Assembly (NCBI RefSeq): GCF_014805685.1
Contig: NC_060885.1
Location: forward strand, 20,037,132-20,101,131
Source of the DNA: Silurus meridionalis
Taxonomy: Eukaryota; Chordata; Actinopteri; Siluriformes; Siluridae
Reading direction: 5' to 3'
Length of the DNA stretch: 64,000 bases
Below the pieces are notes generated by a model. That model made no database searches. It was not told the origin of the DNA and saw only the letters and a program-made list of their open reading frames with translations. This document shows, piece by piece, positions 11,497 through 24,969 of the stretch. The position numbers were made by a program, and so were the translations under genes. Position 1 is the stretch's first letter. Every line of letters begins with the position of its first letter.

Positions 11497-11632
11497 CTTG
11501 TTTGATCTCCTCTGCAGTGCGGTCGATCAGGACGTACAGTGACCAGACCACGCAAGTAATGGCAATGACATGAAAAGTGACAGAGCACATGATCTTCCTC
11601 CTCTCACTGGCTGTCATCTGCAGCTTCTCCCA
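11497..11632 (-). CDS. marchf8: marchf8 exon with first transmembrane segment
   Basis: A 136-bp exon, residues 140-184 plus one base, with acceptor TCTACAG|TGGGAG (phase 0) and donor CAAG|gtcagc (phase 1). It encodes [13 protein letters not shown], a basic juxtamembrane stretch, then the first transmembrane helix at about residues 153-175 ([12 protein letters not shown]...LYVLI), then DRTAEEIKQ facing the lumen. MARCH-family ligases span the membrane twice, with the RING-CH and tail both cytosolic, and the helices help choose substrates such as MHC class II, CD86 and transferrin receptor in mammals. The loop before TM2 (KQGILEW) appears about four residues shorter than my memory of the mammalian protein. 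Confidence 0.93.
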
Positions 11633-13188
11633 CTGTAGACACAGAGATGGAGGCAACAGTTTATACTGGGCTCTTTAAACACCTGAACTTTTTTCCTCTG
11701 ACATGTGTACAATAACAACAGATGGTATTTACCCCCTTATTGATGGCATAACAAATGGGGTTTACATCAGAACCCATTCCGTCTGCCTCGCTGGCTTCGC
11801 TGTATTGCATTACAGATTACACACACACTCACGCACTTACTGCATTCAGCTTACAGACTTGGCCTTTCCACTGTAACCTGACAATAAATATTTGATGTAG
11901 CTTTCTGCATGATCTTACAGCATCAGTTCCATGGTCTGTGTTTCAACAAAGTGTCAATAAAGTCTAAATATCAAAACCAATATTATACTAAATACTTAAT
12001 TATTAAACTTATGTTTCTTACAATTTGTTCAATGTATCCAGTTATAATTCCCTGCATCAATTAACTTTTTAATTTTTTTAAGTTTATGTCAAACAGCTAA
12101 ACCATTCTATTTGTAAATGTTTTTTTGCTCCAACAAAACAAAACACTGAGTCACTAACAGACAGAAATCATCAAGGACAGCGCTGTGATGTTGCTAAAAG
12201 CCTCTGCTTTAAGTGACTAGTGACAGATTGTGTTGAGAATAAAGACTACTCGGCTCTCTAGATGGGATGCTTTCACTAAACTCCACAAAATTATCAACAC
12301 TTCTGCCTTCAATAATGGACCCCTCGGTGTTTGTAAACAAAAAAGCCAAGCAAGAAAAGAAAAGAAAAAAAAAAAAACGACGGAGGAGTGTAGATACAAC
12401 ATAAAGCGACTTGTTATAATCTGACCAAAGAATCCACTTTAAATAAATCTGATTTAGGAATTAGAATAACATGATGTAAAATGTTACACATAATTGTTAT
12501 ACATTAGCACTAACTGCCACCATGTGGCTAATAAAACACCAAGTTATTTAACACTAGAGAATCCTTATGGCTTGAGATCCAGTCAGTAGCTAAATGATGC
12601 AAAATATTCAGACATACAATACATCAAGATCTCATACACACTGAAGACATACAGGTCTTGTGATGCATGAAACTTTTTCTGTTTGTGGGAACGTTCAAGC
12701 CATAATTTTTTATGATAAATTTACCTAGCTAAACCTGTTCATTATAGACAACTTTTAGATTTATAGTTTCTTCATGTTTACATCAGCTATGTTTGTTAAA
12801 GTAAAATTAATTAGATGAACCAACAAGCTAAAGTTGATAAATTCTCAGTTAGCCTGCCAGCTTTAATGATATGAGATGGAATTGGTGCTGCCAATAATTT
12901 TTCTGTTAGATTATAAAGGTGTACAATTTACTATTATGTGTTAAAAACTAAATAAATGTGTTTATGAAAACCTACAATTCTGGCACTCAACAACAAATAA
13001 TTCAATAAAAATCACCATAAAATGATCACACATTAACTATGAAATATTAAATCACTATAGCATCTTGTTTTTGCAACCAGGAGGCATGGATAACACCAAA
13101 GTGAAGTTTTTTACTCACACACTACACAATGAAATTACCCTTGTTATTCTTTACTATTATTTATGTGAAAAAAATTACATATACTATT

Positions 13189-13191
<3 letters not shown>

Positions 13192-13281
<90 letters not shown>
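13192..13281. repeat. (TA)n-(CA)n compound microsatellite
   Basis: About 35 TA units followed by about 9 CA units inside a marchf8 intron. Likely polymorphic and prone to cruciform formation. Confidence 0.95.
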
Positions 13282-13935
13282 AACGCACACAGTATGTGCA
13301 AGTTGTCTATACACTGCTCCTCCTAAACTGTATGAAAATGTTTAATATGTACTGGGATATTGCTTTGTGCTTAGTATGTACTACTGCTAGAACTAAAGCT
13401 GCATTTATTAAGCTCTGAAAATCAGAACCACTGATTGCAGGATATCGACGCTCTGCATTTGGATTAGATGGATTAGAAAGACAGCACATGGACGAGAATG
13501 GCGTCACTGTGAACAAGGCCAGTGTTTCCAGCTGGTATTGTGACCATACTGCTATCTTGCATAACTCACAGACATCTGACCTTGATGTGTTATAAAAGCT
13601 GAAAGCCTACAGTGATACAAAGCCGTCCTGACTGACGGATGGTCTGGATGTGATGCAGAACACAGGAAATGTATTTAGAGGTAATCAGTAGCAAAATTGA
13701 TTCTCGATTCCTGCTTTCATTTAGTTGCTTATGCTAATAAACACTAAGCGTTAAATGATTACAGGCCTTGTAGAATGAAGACACACTTAAGCCTGTTTTG
13801 GCAGAATGCGGTCTTCTGATCTTAAGAGTGTATGGGAGAAATTAACCTTTATGAATGAAAAAGAAATGGAATTACTAGTCAATTAAAATAGTACTGGTGC
13901 ATTTTCAATGTTCTTTGAAATGAACATGGCTAATG

Positions 13936-13936
<1 letters not shown>

Positions 13937-13988
<52 letters not shown>

Positions 13989-13991
13989 TGT
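13937..13991. repeat. (TG)n microsatellite touching the RING exon splice donor
   Basis: About 24 TG units ending in a few CG steps. On the transcribed strand it reads as (CA)n starting immediately after the GT of the donor at 13993-13992. Confidence 0.95.
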
Positions 13992-13993
13992 AC

Positions 13994-14174
13994 CTTGCGC
14001 AACGGCTTTAGTTTGGTCTCCATGATGAACTCGAACTTGCAGAGCTCACAGCAACGGGTGTCAGAGCTTTTGATCCACTGCTGCAGACAGGCCTGGTGCA
14101 CAAAGCGCAGGCTGCCTGTGCAGTGGCATGGCGTGATCAGTGGACTGTCCTCATCACCCTCGCAGTGACAGATC
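13994..14174 (-). CDS. marchf8: marchf8 RING-CH catalytic exon
   Basis: A 181-bp exon (end of Arg79 to Lys139) with acceptor TACAG|GATCTG and donor CGCAAG|gtacac. It carries the RING-CH (C4HC3) zinc finger that recruits the E2 enzyme. Visible ligands in short-form numbering are C81, C95, C97, H105, C108, C121 and C124, with C78 supplied by the preceding exon. Spacings are C-x2-C, C-x-C-x7-H-x2-C and C-x2-C. The invariant Trp (W112, LQQWIK) is present, as is the MARCH1/8 signature [10 protein letters not shown]. The domain is intact, so the ligase is probably active. A (CA)n tract on the coding strand starts within a few bases of the donor. This exon alone cannot separate MARCHF1 from MARCHF8; the C-terminus does. 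Confidence 0.95.
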
Positions 14175-14547
14175 CTGTACGACAAACAGAGGAGAGAGGT
14201 TCACACTTGCATCGAGAGCTTACAACACTTATAACATGCACACAAGGCTTGCACCGCAGCTACAGCGTACAAAGTTTTGCCCCGAAGTTCAGCTGCATCA
14301 ATGCTCTGATAAAAAAAAAATTAAAAAATGCTGTGGAAGCATTCTGTCTCGAACTATCTGCACTGAAGCTCATCTGACATGTGATGCGGGCTGTCTCTGA
14401 GATTTTACATATCTGCTTTCTCTACAGACACTGTAAGCTGATCCAAATAAATGACAGCACTGACACTACATCAAAGCTTAAAACCTTCTACAAGGTCTGC
14501 AAGCATTATATGAATTCAGAAATATGAAGATTATTAAGTGGGAACGT

Positions 14548-14548
<1 letters not shown>

Positions 14549-14595
<47 letters not shown>

Positions 14596-14630
14596 ACTCA
14601 CACACTCACACACTCACACACTCACACACA
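14549..14630. repeat. (CA)n followed by (CACACT)n minisatellite
   Basis: About 20 CA units, then five hexamer-like CACACT repeats, within the intron upstream of the RING exon (about 375 bases from its acceptor). Confidence 0.95.
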
Positions 14631-16169
14631 GAGGCAGATGCTTGCTTTTACAGACTTGTGTTCAGCCAATTCCTTCCCTGCACCTTCACCTACAATATAG
14701 AAGCTGTGATATTTTAGAAACTGAACCAATTAAACGATCATGTGGATGTACATGTGTAAGTTTCCACACACACGTACGTGTTCATCAGTTTGCCTTTAGG
14801 TAAATTTAGCAAACATGCAACCTACCGTCCATTCAGTTTTTCTAAAACACTAATCTCATGATGTAGGATCAATTTGATAGACACAAGATCTTCAGAAGTG
14901 CATGTAAATCAAACCAAAGATCCCTTACAGCAGCTTTAAACATTTGGATGGGTAATTTGGAGATTTAATGTAAGATCTGTTTATTTAAAAACTAAAAACT
15001 TAAATAAGACAGAAAGCAGGGGTCTGATCAAAAGCAAAGAAATCTGTTGTGAGCCCACTGTAGTCCACCAGCTAAGAAACAAATAGACAGATGTAAGCAC
15101 TGCCATTATTTATTAGGTTACAAAACTCATCTGACAATGCTGGCAACTGTGCCCCTGTGCTGCTGAGAAATCGAGCAGTTCAAGGTGACTCTGGAAGCAG
15201 TTCACATCAAACTGAAGCAGTTCAAACATTCCTGAAGCTCTTGGAGTGACGTCGCTTGAAAAGGATTTTCTTCTGTTCTTTTAAAAGTTGCTGTGAAATA
15301 CAATAACTGTGGAAGGTTTTTAATCTCCTAGAACATTGAAGGAGTTACAGAGCCGGGCGAACACTTCTGATTATAGGTTTATAAGAGCAGCCTTCAGTAC
15401 AGCCGGATTGGGAAAGAAGGCTTAAGAAGATAAGAACGACCCGACGGCAAACAGCACGTCTGCATGTAACAGAGAACAGCACACCTTAGCAGAAATATCA
15501 GATCTGACAACTGTCCAATCGTTTTCAAACCAAGTTTCTGACAGGCAACTCTTTGGCAATAAACGTGAAAGAACTAATGCAAAGAAAGAAGGCCACCACT
15601 ATAAGTGTCAAGATGTGGCTTTCTACAATGAACACGCAGGATAATGACTATTTCCAGGCTAGTCTTATCCAATCCAAGATACAGGATTAAAAGACAAATA
15701 AAGCTCCTTCAGCACATAGACTTCCTTACAGATAGCAGAGCTTTAGCAGTATTTAGACTAATTGAGAGGAGCAGGTCATTTAGCTGCTGTCAGCACTAAT
15801 GTTATATGTCTTTGATAACAGGGGACATTTCATTTTGCTATCCAATTCAGGAAACTGATGAGTGTCCAGACTTTGCAAAAACCTCTAGAGGAAATGGAAC
15901 TGAAGTCGCTACACTGAGCTCCTTGCACATTACAATCTTTAATCCAGCAGGCGACTTGATTTCATGCATTAGGAGTTCTCCATTTCTGAGGCACTATGAA
16001 ATTCTCAATAACATGAACAGTTATAGGATAAACAATAATGTGACAGATGCTTCACATTTGCGGTGAAGAGACAAGTGTGAAGTGAATAAAACAAATTTGC
16101 ATGAACAAATAGCAACAAAACTGGTTGGCAGGATCAAGAGAACAGCAAATAGGCCAAATAATTTAAATT

Positions 16170-16404
<235 letters not shown>

Positions 16405-18194
16405 AACCAGACCTGCTGTATCCATAATTAAATCTGCTTTTAAAAGCATTATACTAAATTCAGCTTTTTAATCCTCAGTACAAAGACAGACACCGGGACA
16501 TCAGAGGCAGCATCCTGTCCTTCAGCTTTGTTTCAGTCAGAACATCTTAAGCCCATGACACACTCACAGCTTCCCAACGATTAGACCGACTCAATCCAAT
16601 TATCACATAAGACGTTCCATTTTACACCCCGTCCTTATTGACTCAGGTAACAGCTCCTGGCTCCCAGTGTTGACTGTGCAACCTCTGACAGAGTTGCCAA
16701 AGAACAGCAAAATAGTTTCACTGAACAACTGTTTTATATTCAACAGCTCTAACCTTGTCTTAAGCATCCACTACAATCCTATACATATGATTTAACTACA
16801 GTACAAAGACTGCAAGCGGTTCTCAGTATACAGAGATTGATGGCAGTCCAGCCTAAAAATATTACTTATTGTGTTTTAGAAATAATATTCCATAAAGTGT
16901 CATACTGACTAATGATCACAATCTGACCGGATTTCTCAGCAAACCGTAATATAACCTTAAGGCTATTTTTTTTTTTTTTCGCTCACAGATACAGTCAAGA
17001 ATTCATCTATCATATAATGATAACCTATGCATATTCTATATGCATATTATGCATATAAGCCCACATCTGTGAACAGAGACATTTATATTGTGCAAATGCT
17101 TTCTCAAGCTCATGCTGCATATTTCTAACAGCATCACTTACACCCAAACACATCCGTGCACTGCCCGTTTGAGGTCAACTTCACTATGAATCAGGCCAAC
17201 TGATCCATATTTTTGAGCTAGTTATTTGCAGATCTTGTGAAGTAGACACGGCAGAGAAGGCCATTAGCAGCCCTGTGAAACTGGGAAGAGGTGATGAATC
17301 TGTGAAATGCTGGACTACGCGAGCAGCGATTGGGCTGTTAACTTTTTTTTTTTAAGCCGAGTCAGACAGCATACACATCAAAGGCAGCGTACTTCAATAG
17401 AACACGAAGTCATGAAAACAACACTGAAAAATTTGTTTTTTTTCCATACTTTCACTAATATTTTTAAACAGCACTGATTAAATCGAAAACCCTAAACAAT
17501 GATGAGCAAACTCAGACATGCAAACACAAAAGCAGACTTTAAACTGCTTTAAATAAAATTGCACAAAAAAAGCCATCAGAACTAAAAAGGACAATTTAGA
17601 AAATCAATTCTTATATTCCTCAATTTGAAGTTTTCTGTGGTTTAATAGCATGTCCAAGTCAATTACCTAGCTCGGAAATGGGCTCAAGGATGAGCTGATA
17701 GAATTGCATTAATCTTGGTTTGCTTTTAGCACCTTGTGTTTTGCAACTATGACCTGTGCCGTAATCGAATCTCCCTCATACATTTTCTCTTACAAAACTG
17801 GGAAACGTTCCATGAATTGACAAACTGCAATGGGTCTGGTCTACTGTTTTTCTTTGGACAACCTCTTGCTATTATTTTCCACAGCAAAAATCTATAGACT
17901 ATGAACCTTATATACCATGCTTGCATCAGCATATACAATACAATACAATATTTACTAAAGCACAATGCTATTACTTTATGGTTTGCTTTACTTACTGACT
18001 GTAATTAGCAGAAGAAAAGAAATGTAAAAGCAGCAGAGCAGCATATGAGATTTAATCATATGGGTGGAGCCACAGGGGTTGTGGAGACTTTTGGAAAGGC
18101 AGGTGGGATGATGGGATTCTAGAGATGGAGCACTTTTCTAGAGAAAGGGTACATGAGTAATTGGGCTGAGTCGGAGAGGAGAAGCCTCACCAAC

Positions 18195-18950
18195 CTGCAG
18201 CAATCCCCAGTCAGAGAGTACGGCGAGGGTGGACCTTTTTTCTCCATCAGTGGTGAGAAGCAGCCATCCAGATCACCGTCCTCCTCCAGGGAGCAGAGAG
18301 GAGCGTGATGCTGCTCAGATTTTAGCCTCCAACTACTAGACTCTTCCTCAAACACATCGTCATCACCCAGCTCCTCAGTACATACCCCATTTACCTCCAG
18401 CAAGGCACTGGATGGCTTTGCACAGGAGGGCGGTTCGCCCAGAGGCAGACTGCCTGTTGTAGAGGAGCGAGGGAATGGGAAGAAGAAGCGCAGCAGATTG
18501 GAGGTCTTCTGAATGTCAGCAGGGTGAGCACTCGTGTAGCCGTAGGTGGTGGAGAAGGAGGTGTGCTGAGAAGAGTAGAGTGGAGGCAGGCGAGTCAGCT
18601 TGACTACCAGAGTCTTGGCTTGGTGCCCACTTTCTACATCTCCCTTCATATCGGAGTGCAATACACCATCTGAGCGTGTGCGTTCAGCAAACTGCAGGCT
18701 GCACCGCCTGTCCATCTTCTGACCCACGTCATTCAGAGACTTGGAAAACTTGAGCGTGCTGGCGTGCGGTCTGAGGTTGACCGAGGGCTTTAACAGGGAG
18801 AGCCACTCAGCCCCAAACATGGATTTATTTTTGGGTTTGATGGGCGAGTCGAGACAGAGATTTGTCATAGTGATGCTCTGCGATGGCCAATGCTTATCAT
18901 CGGAGTTGAGCAAAACCACAGCTGTCTGAGCAGGTTTCTTAGAGACCTGC
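18195..18950 (-). CDS. marchf8: marchf8 large cassette exon (long isoform, 252 codons)
   Basis: A 756-bp exon with acceptor TCACAG|GCAGGT (exon start 18950) and donor TGCAG|gttggt (exon end 18195). It begins and ends in phase 2, so it adds exactly 252 residues without changing the frame. It begins QVSKKPAQTAVVLL, is rich in Ser, Leu and Pro, and has acidic patches such as GDDDVFEEESSS. No known domain or membrane segment is visible, so it is probably a disordered cytosolic region. It ends GDCCR, so when spliced to the RING exon its last Cys replaces Cys78 before IC-HC. Vertebrate MARCHF8 is known to have a long form of roughly this size. An alternative donor a few bases on (TTG|gtgagg) has the wrong phase. 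Function of the insert is unknown. Confidence 0.8.
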
Positions 18951-19296
18951 CTGTGAGCTGGAGCGCTAGTGTTAGAACTGCACAGCAGGACATAAAAACA
19001 GACAAAAACACGGGACAGCAGCAGGGGCGAGAGACAAGCAGAAAGAATAATGAAATATAGACATGCAACATGCAGTACACAGCATGAGAACACTGAGCTT
19101 TAAAAATTGCACATAAAAAAACACAAAAAAGCAGTAGAAAAGTATGAGTCAAAATACCAGTTCTTAAATAAAAGCTTTAACCTCTGCTGGTTGCTAGCAT
19201 TATAATTTTCATGACTAATGCAGAGAACTACCTGCTTTGCAGCGGCAGCAGCACATGAAGGAGCTCATTTTAAACATACAGACAAGCTGGTGGTAC

Positions 19297-19376
19297 CTGC
19301 AGATGTCCTGGTTTGAAGGCGTGACTGAAGTTCGAGGGAAACCGATAGGGGTGTTCACAGAAGTCGGGCTCCCTGC
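19297..19376 (-). CDS. marchf8: marchf8 coding exon, AGSPTSV...QDIC segment
   Basis: An 80-bp exon, residues 53-78 plus two bases of Arg79, starting AGSPTSVNTPIG and ending SNQDIC-AG. The acceptor is AAAG|GCA (19376), because only this junction keeps the K|AGSP frame; the nearby CAG six bases further in would shift the frame. The donor is AG|gtacca (exon end 19297), phase 2. The last whole codon, Cys78, is the first zinc ligand of the RING-CH domain, so the domain is split across an intron. The Ser/Pro/Thr-rich content is typical of the cytosolic linker. The next exon is either the cassette at 18950 or the RING exon at 14174; both fit phase 2. Confidence 0.88.
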
Positions 19377-20992
19377 CTTTAAGAGAACAAAAAAAGAAAA
19401 AACACACACATTCAGGTTTTAAATGATAAAAGTAGACACACTGTCAGCACTTTAAGTCATGTTGTAAAAACACCACCTGAATTAAGGAAATGAAAGTTTC
19501 ACAATAGCTTACTACATCTAAATGCTGAACAGTTTTATTTTATATGCAATTTGCACCATTTTGATTCCGAATGACACCACAGAACTGTAGAAATTTTATT
19601 ATCATAGATACACATGCCACAAGCCAGGTTTAATTTCTCTGTGTCCAAGACCAATTAGTTATTGATTCACAGTGTAGCACACCGAGAACTTATATTGCCC
19701 AGAGCCTGACAGTAATCAATATAGTGTGAAGTGCTGACCTTCATTTGAAAGGCATGGACACACACACACACACACATTAAAAAGGGCTTTTAAATAATAA
19801 TATTCATATATACAATTATTTAGAGCAAGCATTTCAAATAATGCAATACTGATACTGCTAGTAAAGTCAAGAAGAATCGAACCTTGTCGTGCCCCAAGTT
19901 TTTCATTCTTACAAGAAAAAACAGAGGGTGAAAATTGCTACTGCATGTCGCAGGCATATTTACTGCTCTGTTATTCTGCGAGGATGCAGGGCTTTCATGT
20001 ACTGCTGAACTCCACTGCCCCTGTACAAATCACTGTGTGTGGAAAAAAAGATGAAGTGTGTGTGCGCGTGTGTGTGTGTGGTGACTAAGCTCAAAATTTA
20101 TATTGAATTATTCCGACTTCCTGCAGTTTCACAAGTCCCGCAGGAGGTAATCAGCACTCAGTGTGGGTATTTAAACATGATACAGGCTCTGGCATTTAAC
20201 AGAACCCCACATGCATACACCCATACACACAAACACCTTACAGGAACAGTGTCTAAGACTCCAGGCAGGTATCAAAAAATAAACAGGACAGCACTGGACT
20301 ATTTTGCTGAGAAACACCTGTCTAGCTTACACTAACACACAGTAAAAATGTCTTCTAATACTCCTACGCTGCATGCTCATGATTCAGATTCGAGTATCAG
20401 CTACAAATACAGCAAACAAGTCTCGATTTTAGAAAAGCTGCCTATACAGGACCTGCATGTACCATCCCAGATCAAACCAGACTGCTGAAATTTGTGGAAC
20501 GACACAATCCATGTTGAGTAAACATTGTTATTCAAAAATATTACTGCAAAGTAGAGGTGTAATGGTAAACGAAATTCACGGTTCGGTTCAATTTCGGTGC
20601 ATTAAGCCGGAAGAAATGCAGAACATACTTGCTTCTCGGTTTATTATTAAAGCAGTTTATTTTAGTTATACTTTAGTTATTATAGTTTATTAGTAACATT
20701 TGCAAGCATTAATAGTTTCCCTTTTTAATTCAAATTGTAAATAAAATTCCTGCTTGTTTAAATAATAGACAATTATATTTTATAATATAAAAAAATAGAA
20801 TATATAAAAATAAAAAAAATAGAATAGAGTAAATCAAATTAACGTAATACACTTTATTATATGCATTCAATTTAGTAATTGATTTAATTGGCACAAATTG
20901 AATTGATTACATTAAATTGAATAAATGGAAACATCTAATTAAATAGTTAACATTTGTTAGATACCATTTGGGTAATCCTAATGTGTATATAA

Positions 20993-21020
20993 GTGTGTGT
21001 GTGTGTGTGTGTGTGTGTGT
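20993..21020. repeat. (TG)n microsatellite
   Basis: Fourteen TG units in an AT-rich intron. Confidence 0.9.
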
Positions 21021-22890
21021 AACAAACGTCTTTATTCCTTCCATCCTTCATTCATTTACTCCCTCAATATGCTGAATTGTCAGTATTTTCTCCTTTTAAG
21101 AGAAAGAATTTTTAATTTTAAGCTGTACATAAAACGAAAATAAAAATTCATATTGCTAGACTGTGGTAAAAATGTGCGCAAAATAATTTTTTACAAGAGT
21201 TTTACAACGCATTATAAATCGTATTTCTGGTACAGAGTGAGTAGTCACTGTGACACTGCACTTACACTAGTTTCTTTTCTTTTCTTTTTTTTTTTACCCG
21301 TGACCTTGCTGTGTATCATTAATAATAAAAGTTTAAAAAAATAATAATAATTTACACTGCAGTTAAAGTGTGAGGTAGAGAATAAACAAACTTGTGGTAA
21401 TACGTTCGTGAGGGAAGTCAAATTTTAACTATGTTACCGAAATGGAAAGCATTAACTTCAAAGCATAGGGAACACAAAAACAATGCACATAAAAAACAGA
21501 AAATAAAAAAGGACAGAGGTGTGTTAGTCACTATAATCTTTACACCTACTATTTGATTAAAATGTATTGATTATACTGGACAATTAAAAATTAATAGAGA
21601 GACTTCTCTGATCACTGAGCATATTTGTTTTAACATCATTGGACGTTCCATTCATATAGTTATTCGTTTTTTTGAAATCTTTTAAATAAAGGTTAAAGTT
21701 TTGTACTTTTTCCCTTGTATGGACCAGACAAATGTTCCCCCAAGGTCAAACTAGTCAGTCAGATGTTCATATCTAAGTACACAACAGGATATAAACCTAA
21801 GATATATGCTTTAAAAATCCATCACTATATGACCGAAGCCCGCACCCTGAGGAGAGTACATACTCATAAATCTAATCCCGCTACAGTAGTGAGCCGAAGT
21901 CTTTAGAACATTGCACTTAATGCTACATTTCTTAATGGTCATCGTTCTGTGTACAGTCATTCCCAGTCCCTCCTATTGGGTACTTGTCATTTCACATGGC
22001 CTGCAGACAAGCTAAAGTGCTCATCTAAGCACAATATTCCCATTTTGAGCAATCTGCCTCTCAAGGTTTTTTCTGCAAATTATCATCTCTCGCTCTCCTC
22101 GGAAGGTTAATGCTTATAAAACGATATTTTAGGCTTAAGGGGGCAATATAATAGCGCAAAATCTATTGACCCTAAAATGAGTTTCACTGCTATTTTATAG
22201 TGCTCTATACAGGGAAATAATAGGATGCCTGGAATCAGAATGATATGCTTTGTGTTCTGGTTATGACGTGCATAATATATATCACATCACAAACAAAAAA
22301 AGGCTCTTCACATCGAGGCCCCTAGGTTCTAAAACCACAAATATAATTCCCAGAAACAACTGAAGCAAACAAATACAAATAATAATGCTTGTCAACATTA
22401 TTTACAAAATGATACCCTTCATTTGCCTTTCATATTTTACAAGCGTGGTGATATTTTGCATAGCATTGCTACCCAACAGCTCTTTGTATATAGAAGTGGA
22501 TTTCCTCCAGGTTTTCACATTTTTTTCCACCTCACATTGGTAGTTTGGCTATGATAATTATCTGCTATTTATGAATGTGTATGCATGGTACCCTGTAATG
22601 AATTAAATTAATTACAATTTCGTTCTTTTCATATTTTTCCATATTTTAATTCAAAACAGATCCTCTTGAAATGCACAGAAATATGTGCATAAAACTTGCC
22701 TATTGTCTAGAGGCATCAACCTACAAGTGTTTGGGCACAGTTAGCTAAATGCAAATAATGCTGCCTGTCATCTGCTCATTCTGTTGACAGGCACATGGTT
22801 ACAGGAATGTTAAAAATAAGTACACACAGATGTAACAAGCTAAAAAAAAGTCACTCAACAGGGTGTGAGACAGAAAGAGGGGGAGAGAGG

Positions 22891-22930
22891 AGACAGACAG
22901 ACAGAAAGACAGACAGACAGACAGACAGAG
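22891..22930. repeat. (ACAG)n microsatellite
   Basis: Imperfect ACAG tetranucleotide repeats; the lengthy Ser/Leu and Cys ORFs across it are artefacts. Confidence 0.9.
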
Positions 22931-23142
22931 ATAGTAAGCGAAAGAGAGATGGATTCATAAATGGAAAATGATATAACATGTATGACACAGAGACACTTTT
23001 TAGAGAGAAAAGAGGTTTTTGCCACAATAGGCACAATGATCACACTCTGAACGTTTCTAACAGAACCCCACTGTGATAGTTGGACTGATAACCTGACTGT
23101 AAACAGCACAGAAAATGAGAGAAAGAAAATAGAGTGAAGGAG

Positions 23143-23146
<4 letters not shown>

Positions 23147-23209
<63 letters not shown>
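23147..23209. repeat. (GA)n microsatellite
   Basis: About 30 GA units; on the marchf8 strand a CT tract within an intron. Confidence 0.95.
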
Positions 23210-23219
<10 letters not shown>

Positions 23220-24902
23220 CATAGAAGCCGAGAGACATTCTTAGCAGGAATACACATATGAGGTGTTATCAGTTAACATGCCCTCATGGACTGTGTGTAT
23301 ATACATGTGTGTGGATGTGCTGGATGGTATGCTTGCGGTTAACAGAACACAAATGTATAATGGGACATATTTTCTATTATTTATATTACAGCTGATAAAA
23401 TGGCTCTAAAATGATGGTCCTTCCACAGAGATCTAATGCTGGCTGCATGTAAACCACCGCATACTGATTAATTCCGAAGCTAAATGAAGACGTTTAACCT
23501 GACTGTGTGAACAGCCGCAGTGTTAAATGGTGACAAAATTAGAACCACGGGTGATGTGGTGTCAGTCCTGCTTGTGTTTTTATCTTTAGCCGAAAGGCTC
23601 TAAAGGGCTCTCATCAGTGTTAGATGAGAGCAGTGGGGTCTCAAAAGCTGGATCACACAGCCTTTCTGCCAAACCACCAATTCACCACCTAGATGACATC
23701 TATTAACACATGGAGCTGGTTTATCGGCTAAGAGGTTAAGAGGCTCATAATGCCGAGTTAGTGCACTTGTGCACAGTTAAGAGAACAAAACCTGTGCCAA
23801 AGTGATAGCTTTTACCACGCCTGATCCCTGAAAAATCCCACTCCACTGAGCTTGATTCAGCCAAGACATGGCTGCCCTGCAGTGTGTATAAACACTGAAA
23901 TAAGTGGGTATTTGTCTGTGTTTGTATAGGACAAATACAAAACTATAGCAAGTGTTTCCGAGCTATTTTAGCAAGAATGATTTCGTTCATTCGTTAATTT
24001 GTTAATGCGTTCATTAATTCATTCATTTATTCATTCATGCGTTCATTCATTCAAGGGTAAAAGTCAGAAGTGTCAATTATTTTGACTCATGTCTATGCCA
24101 ATAAAAATAACTGAATAATGTAATAAATAATAATAATAGAGTGCCAATTCTTCCTTCAGCTGAAGCAATTGTTTACAGCTTCCAGCTATGCGCATACATA
24201 GCAGTCCGTCCTCCGGTTACACAGCGCCAGCTCTTTTGTTCTAATTGAATGACTAGTTTTATTTTTATGATTTTTTTTTTTTAATGGAAATAACATAAAA
24301 CGACAGGGTTTAATAAAACTTTCTTGATATTTGTATTCCCTGAACAAAGCACCTCTAAGTGGCTCTGGATAAGAGCATCTGCGCAATGCAGTAAGTGTAA
24401 GTGCAGTAATTATTGGAAATATAGGAATTCAGTCAAGTACCGATTATATTAGTAAGTATTCTTATGCATAAATCGACATACTTTCAGATGCATGAAGAGA
24501 ATACAAATGTTTTCTGAATTTATACGATTTTCATGAATACGAACAATTCTTGTATGAATGCACGTAGAAACATTCTGAGATTAATTCGGTTTGCATCCGA
24601 CTTGATAAATAAGACCCATTGTTATTAAACTGACTAATTTTTTAGATTTAGATGATAAATTTGAGTCAGCAAAAATGAGGTTTGCTTTTACCATGGTTTA
24701 TGTATAGCCTTCCCTATTTCTCTGCCTCTAAATTATACAAAATGTTCAGACCATCAATCTCCTGAGCCTGGTACAGTCTAAGTGTCTGAGTCGTGCTCAC
24801 AGAATAGAAACGAGAGATAAGATTTTATACTGTGAGAATTTTAGATGCAGACCCCCTGGAAAGCACTAACGTTCACCTGTCCTCAATCTCTTTCTCTCTC
24901 TC

Positions 24903-24969
24903 TCACACACATACAGACACACACACAGACACACACACAGACACACACACAGACACACACAGACACACG
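24903..24969. repeat. (ACACACAG)n repeat
   Basis: CA repeats with regular G interruptions, about 110 bases downstream of the marchf8 exon donor at 25073. Confidence 0.9.

Larger units (their letters stand above)
11633..13993 (-). other. marchf8: marchf8 intron between RING-CH and TM1 exons
   Basis: A GT-AG intron of 2361 bp. It contains a long (TA)n tract and, on the coding strand, a (CA)n tract beginning directly after the 5' splice site. No other gene seen. Confidence 0.8.

Noticed and set aside
9405..14185. marchf1 instead of marchf8
   Set aside because: The RING and membrane segments fit both, but the MNMPLHQIS start, the [14 protein letters not shown] tail and the lack of a MARCHF1-type tail favour MARCHF8.
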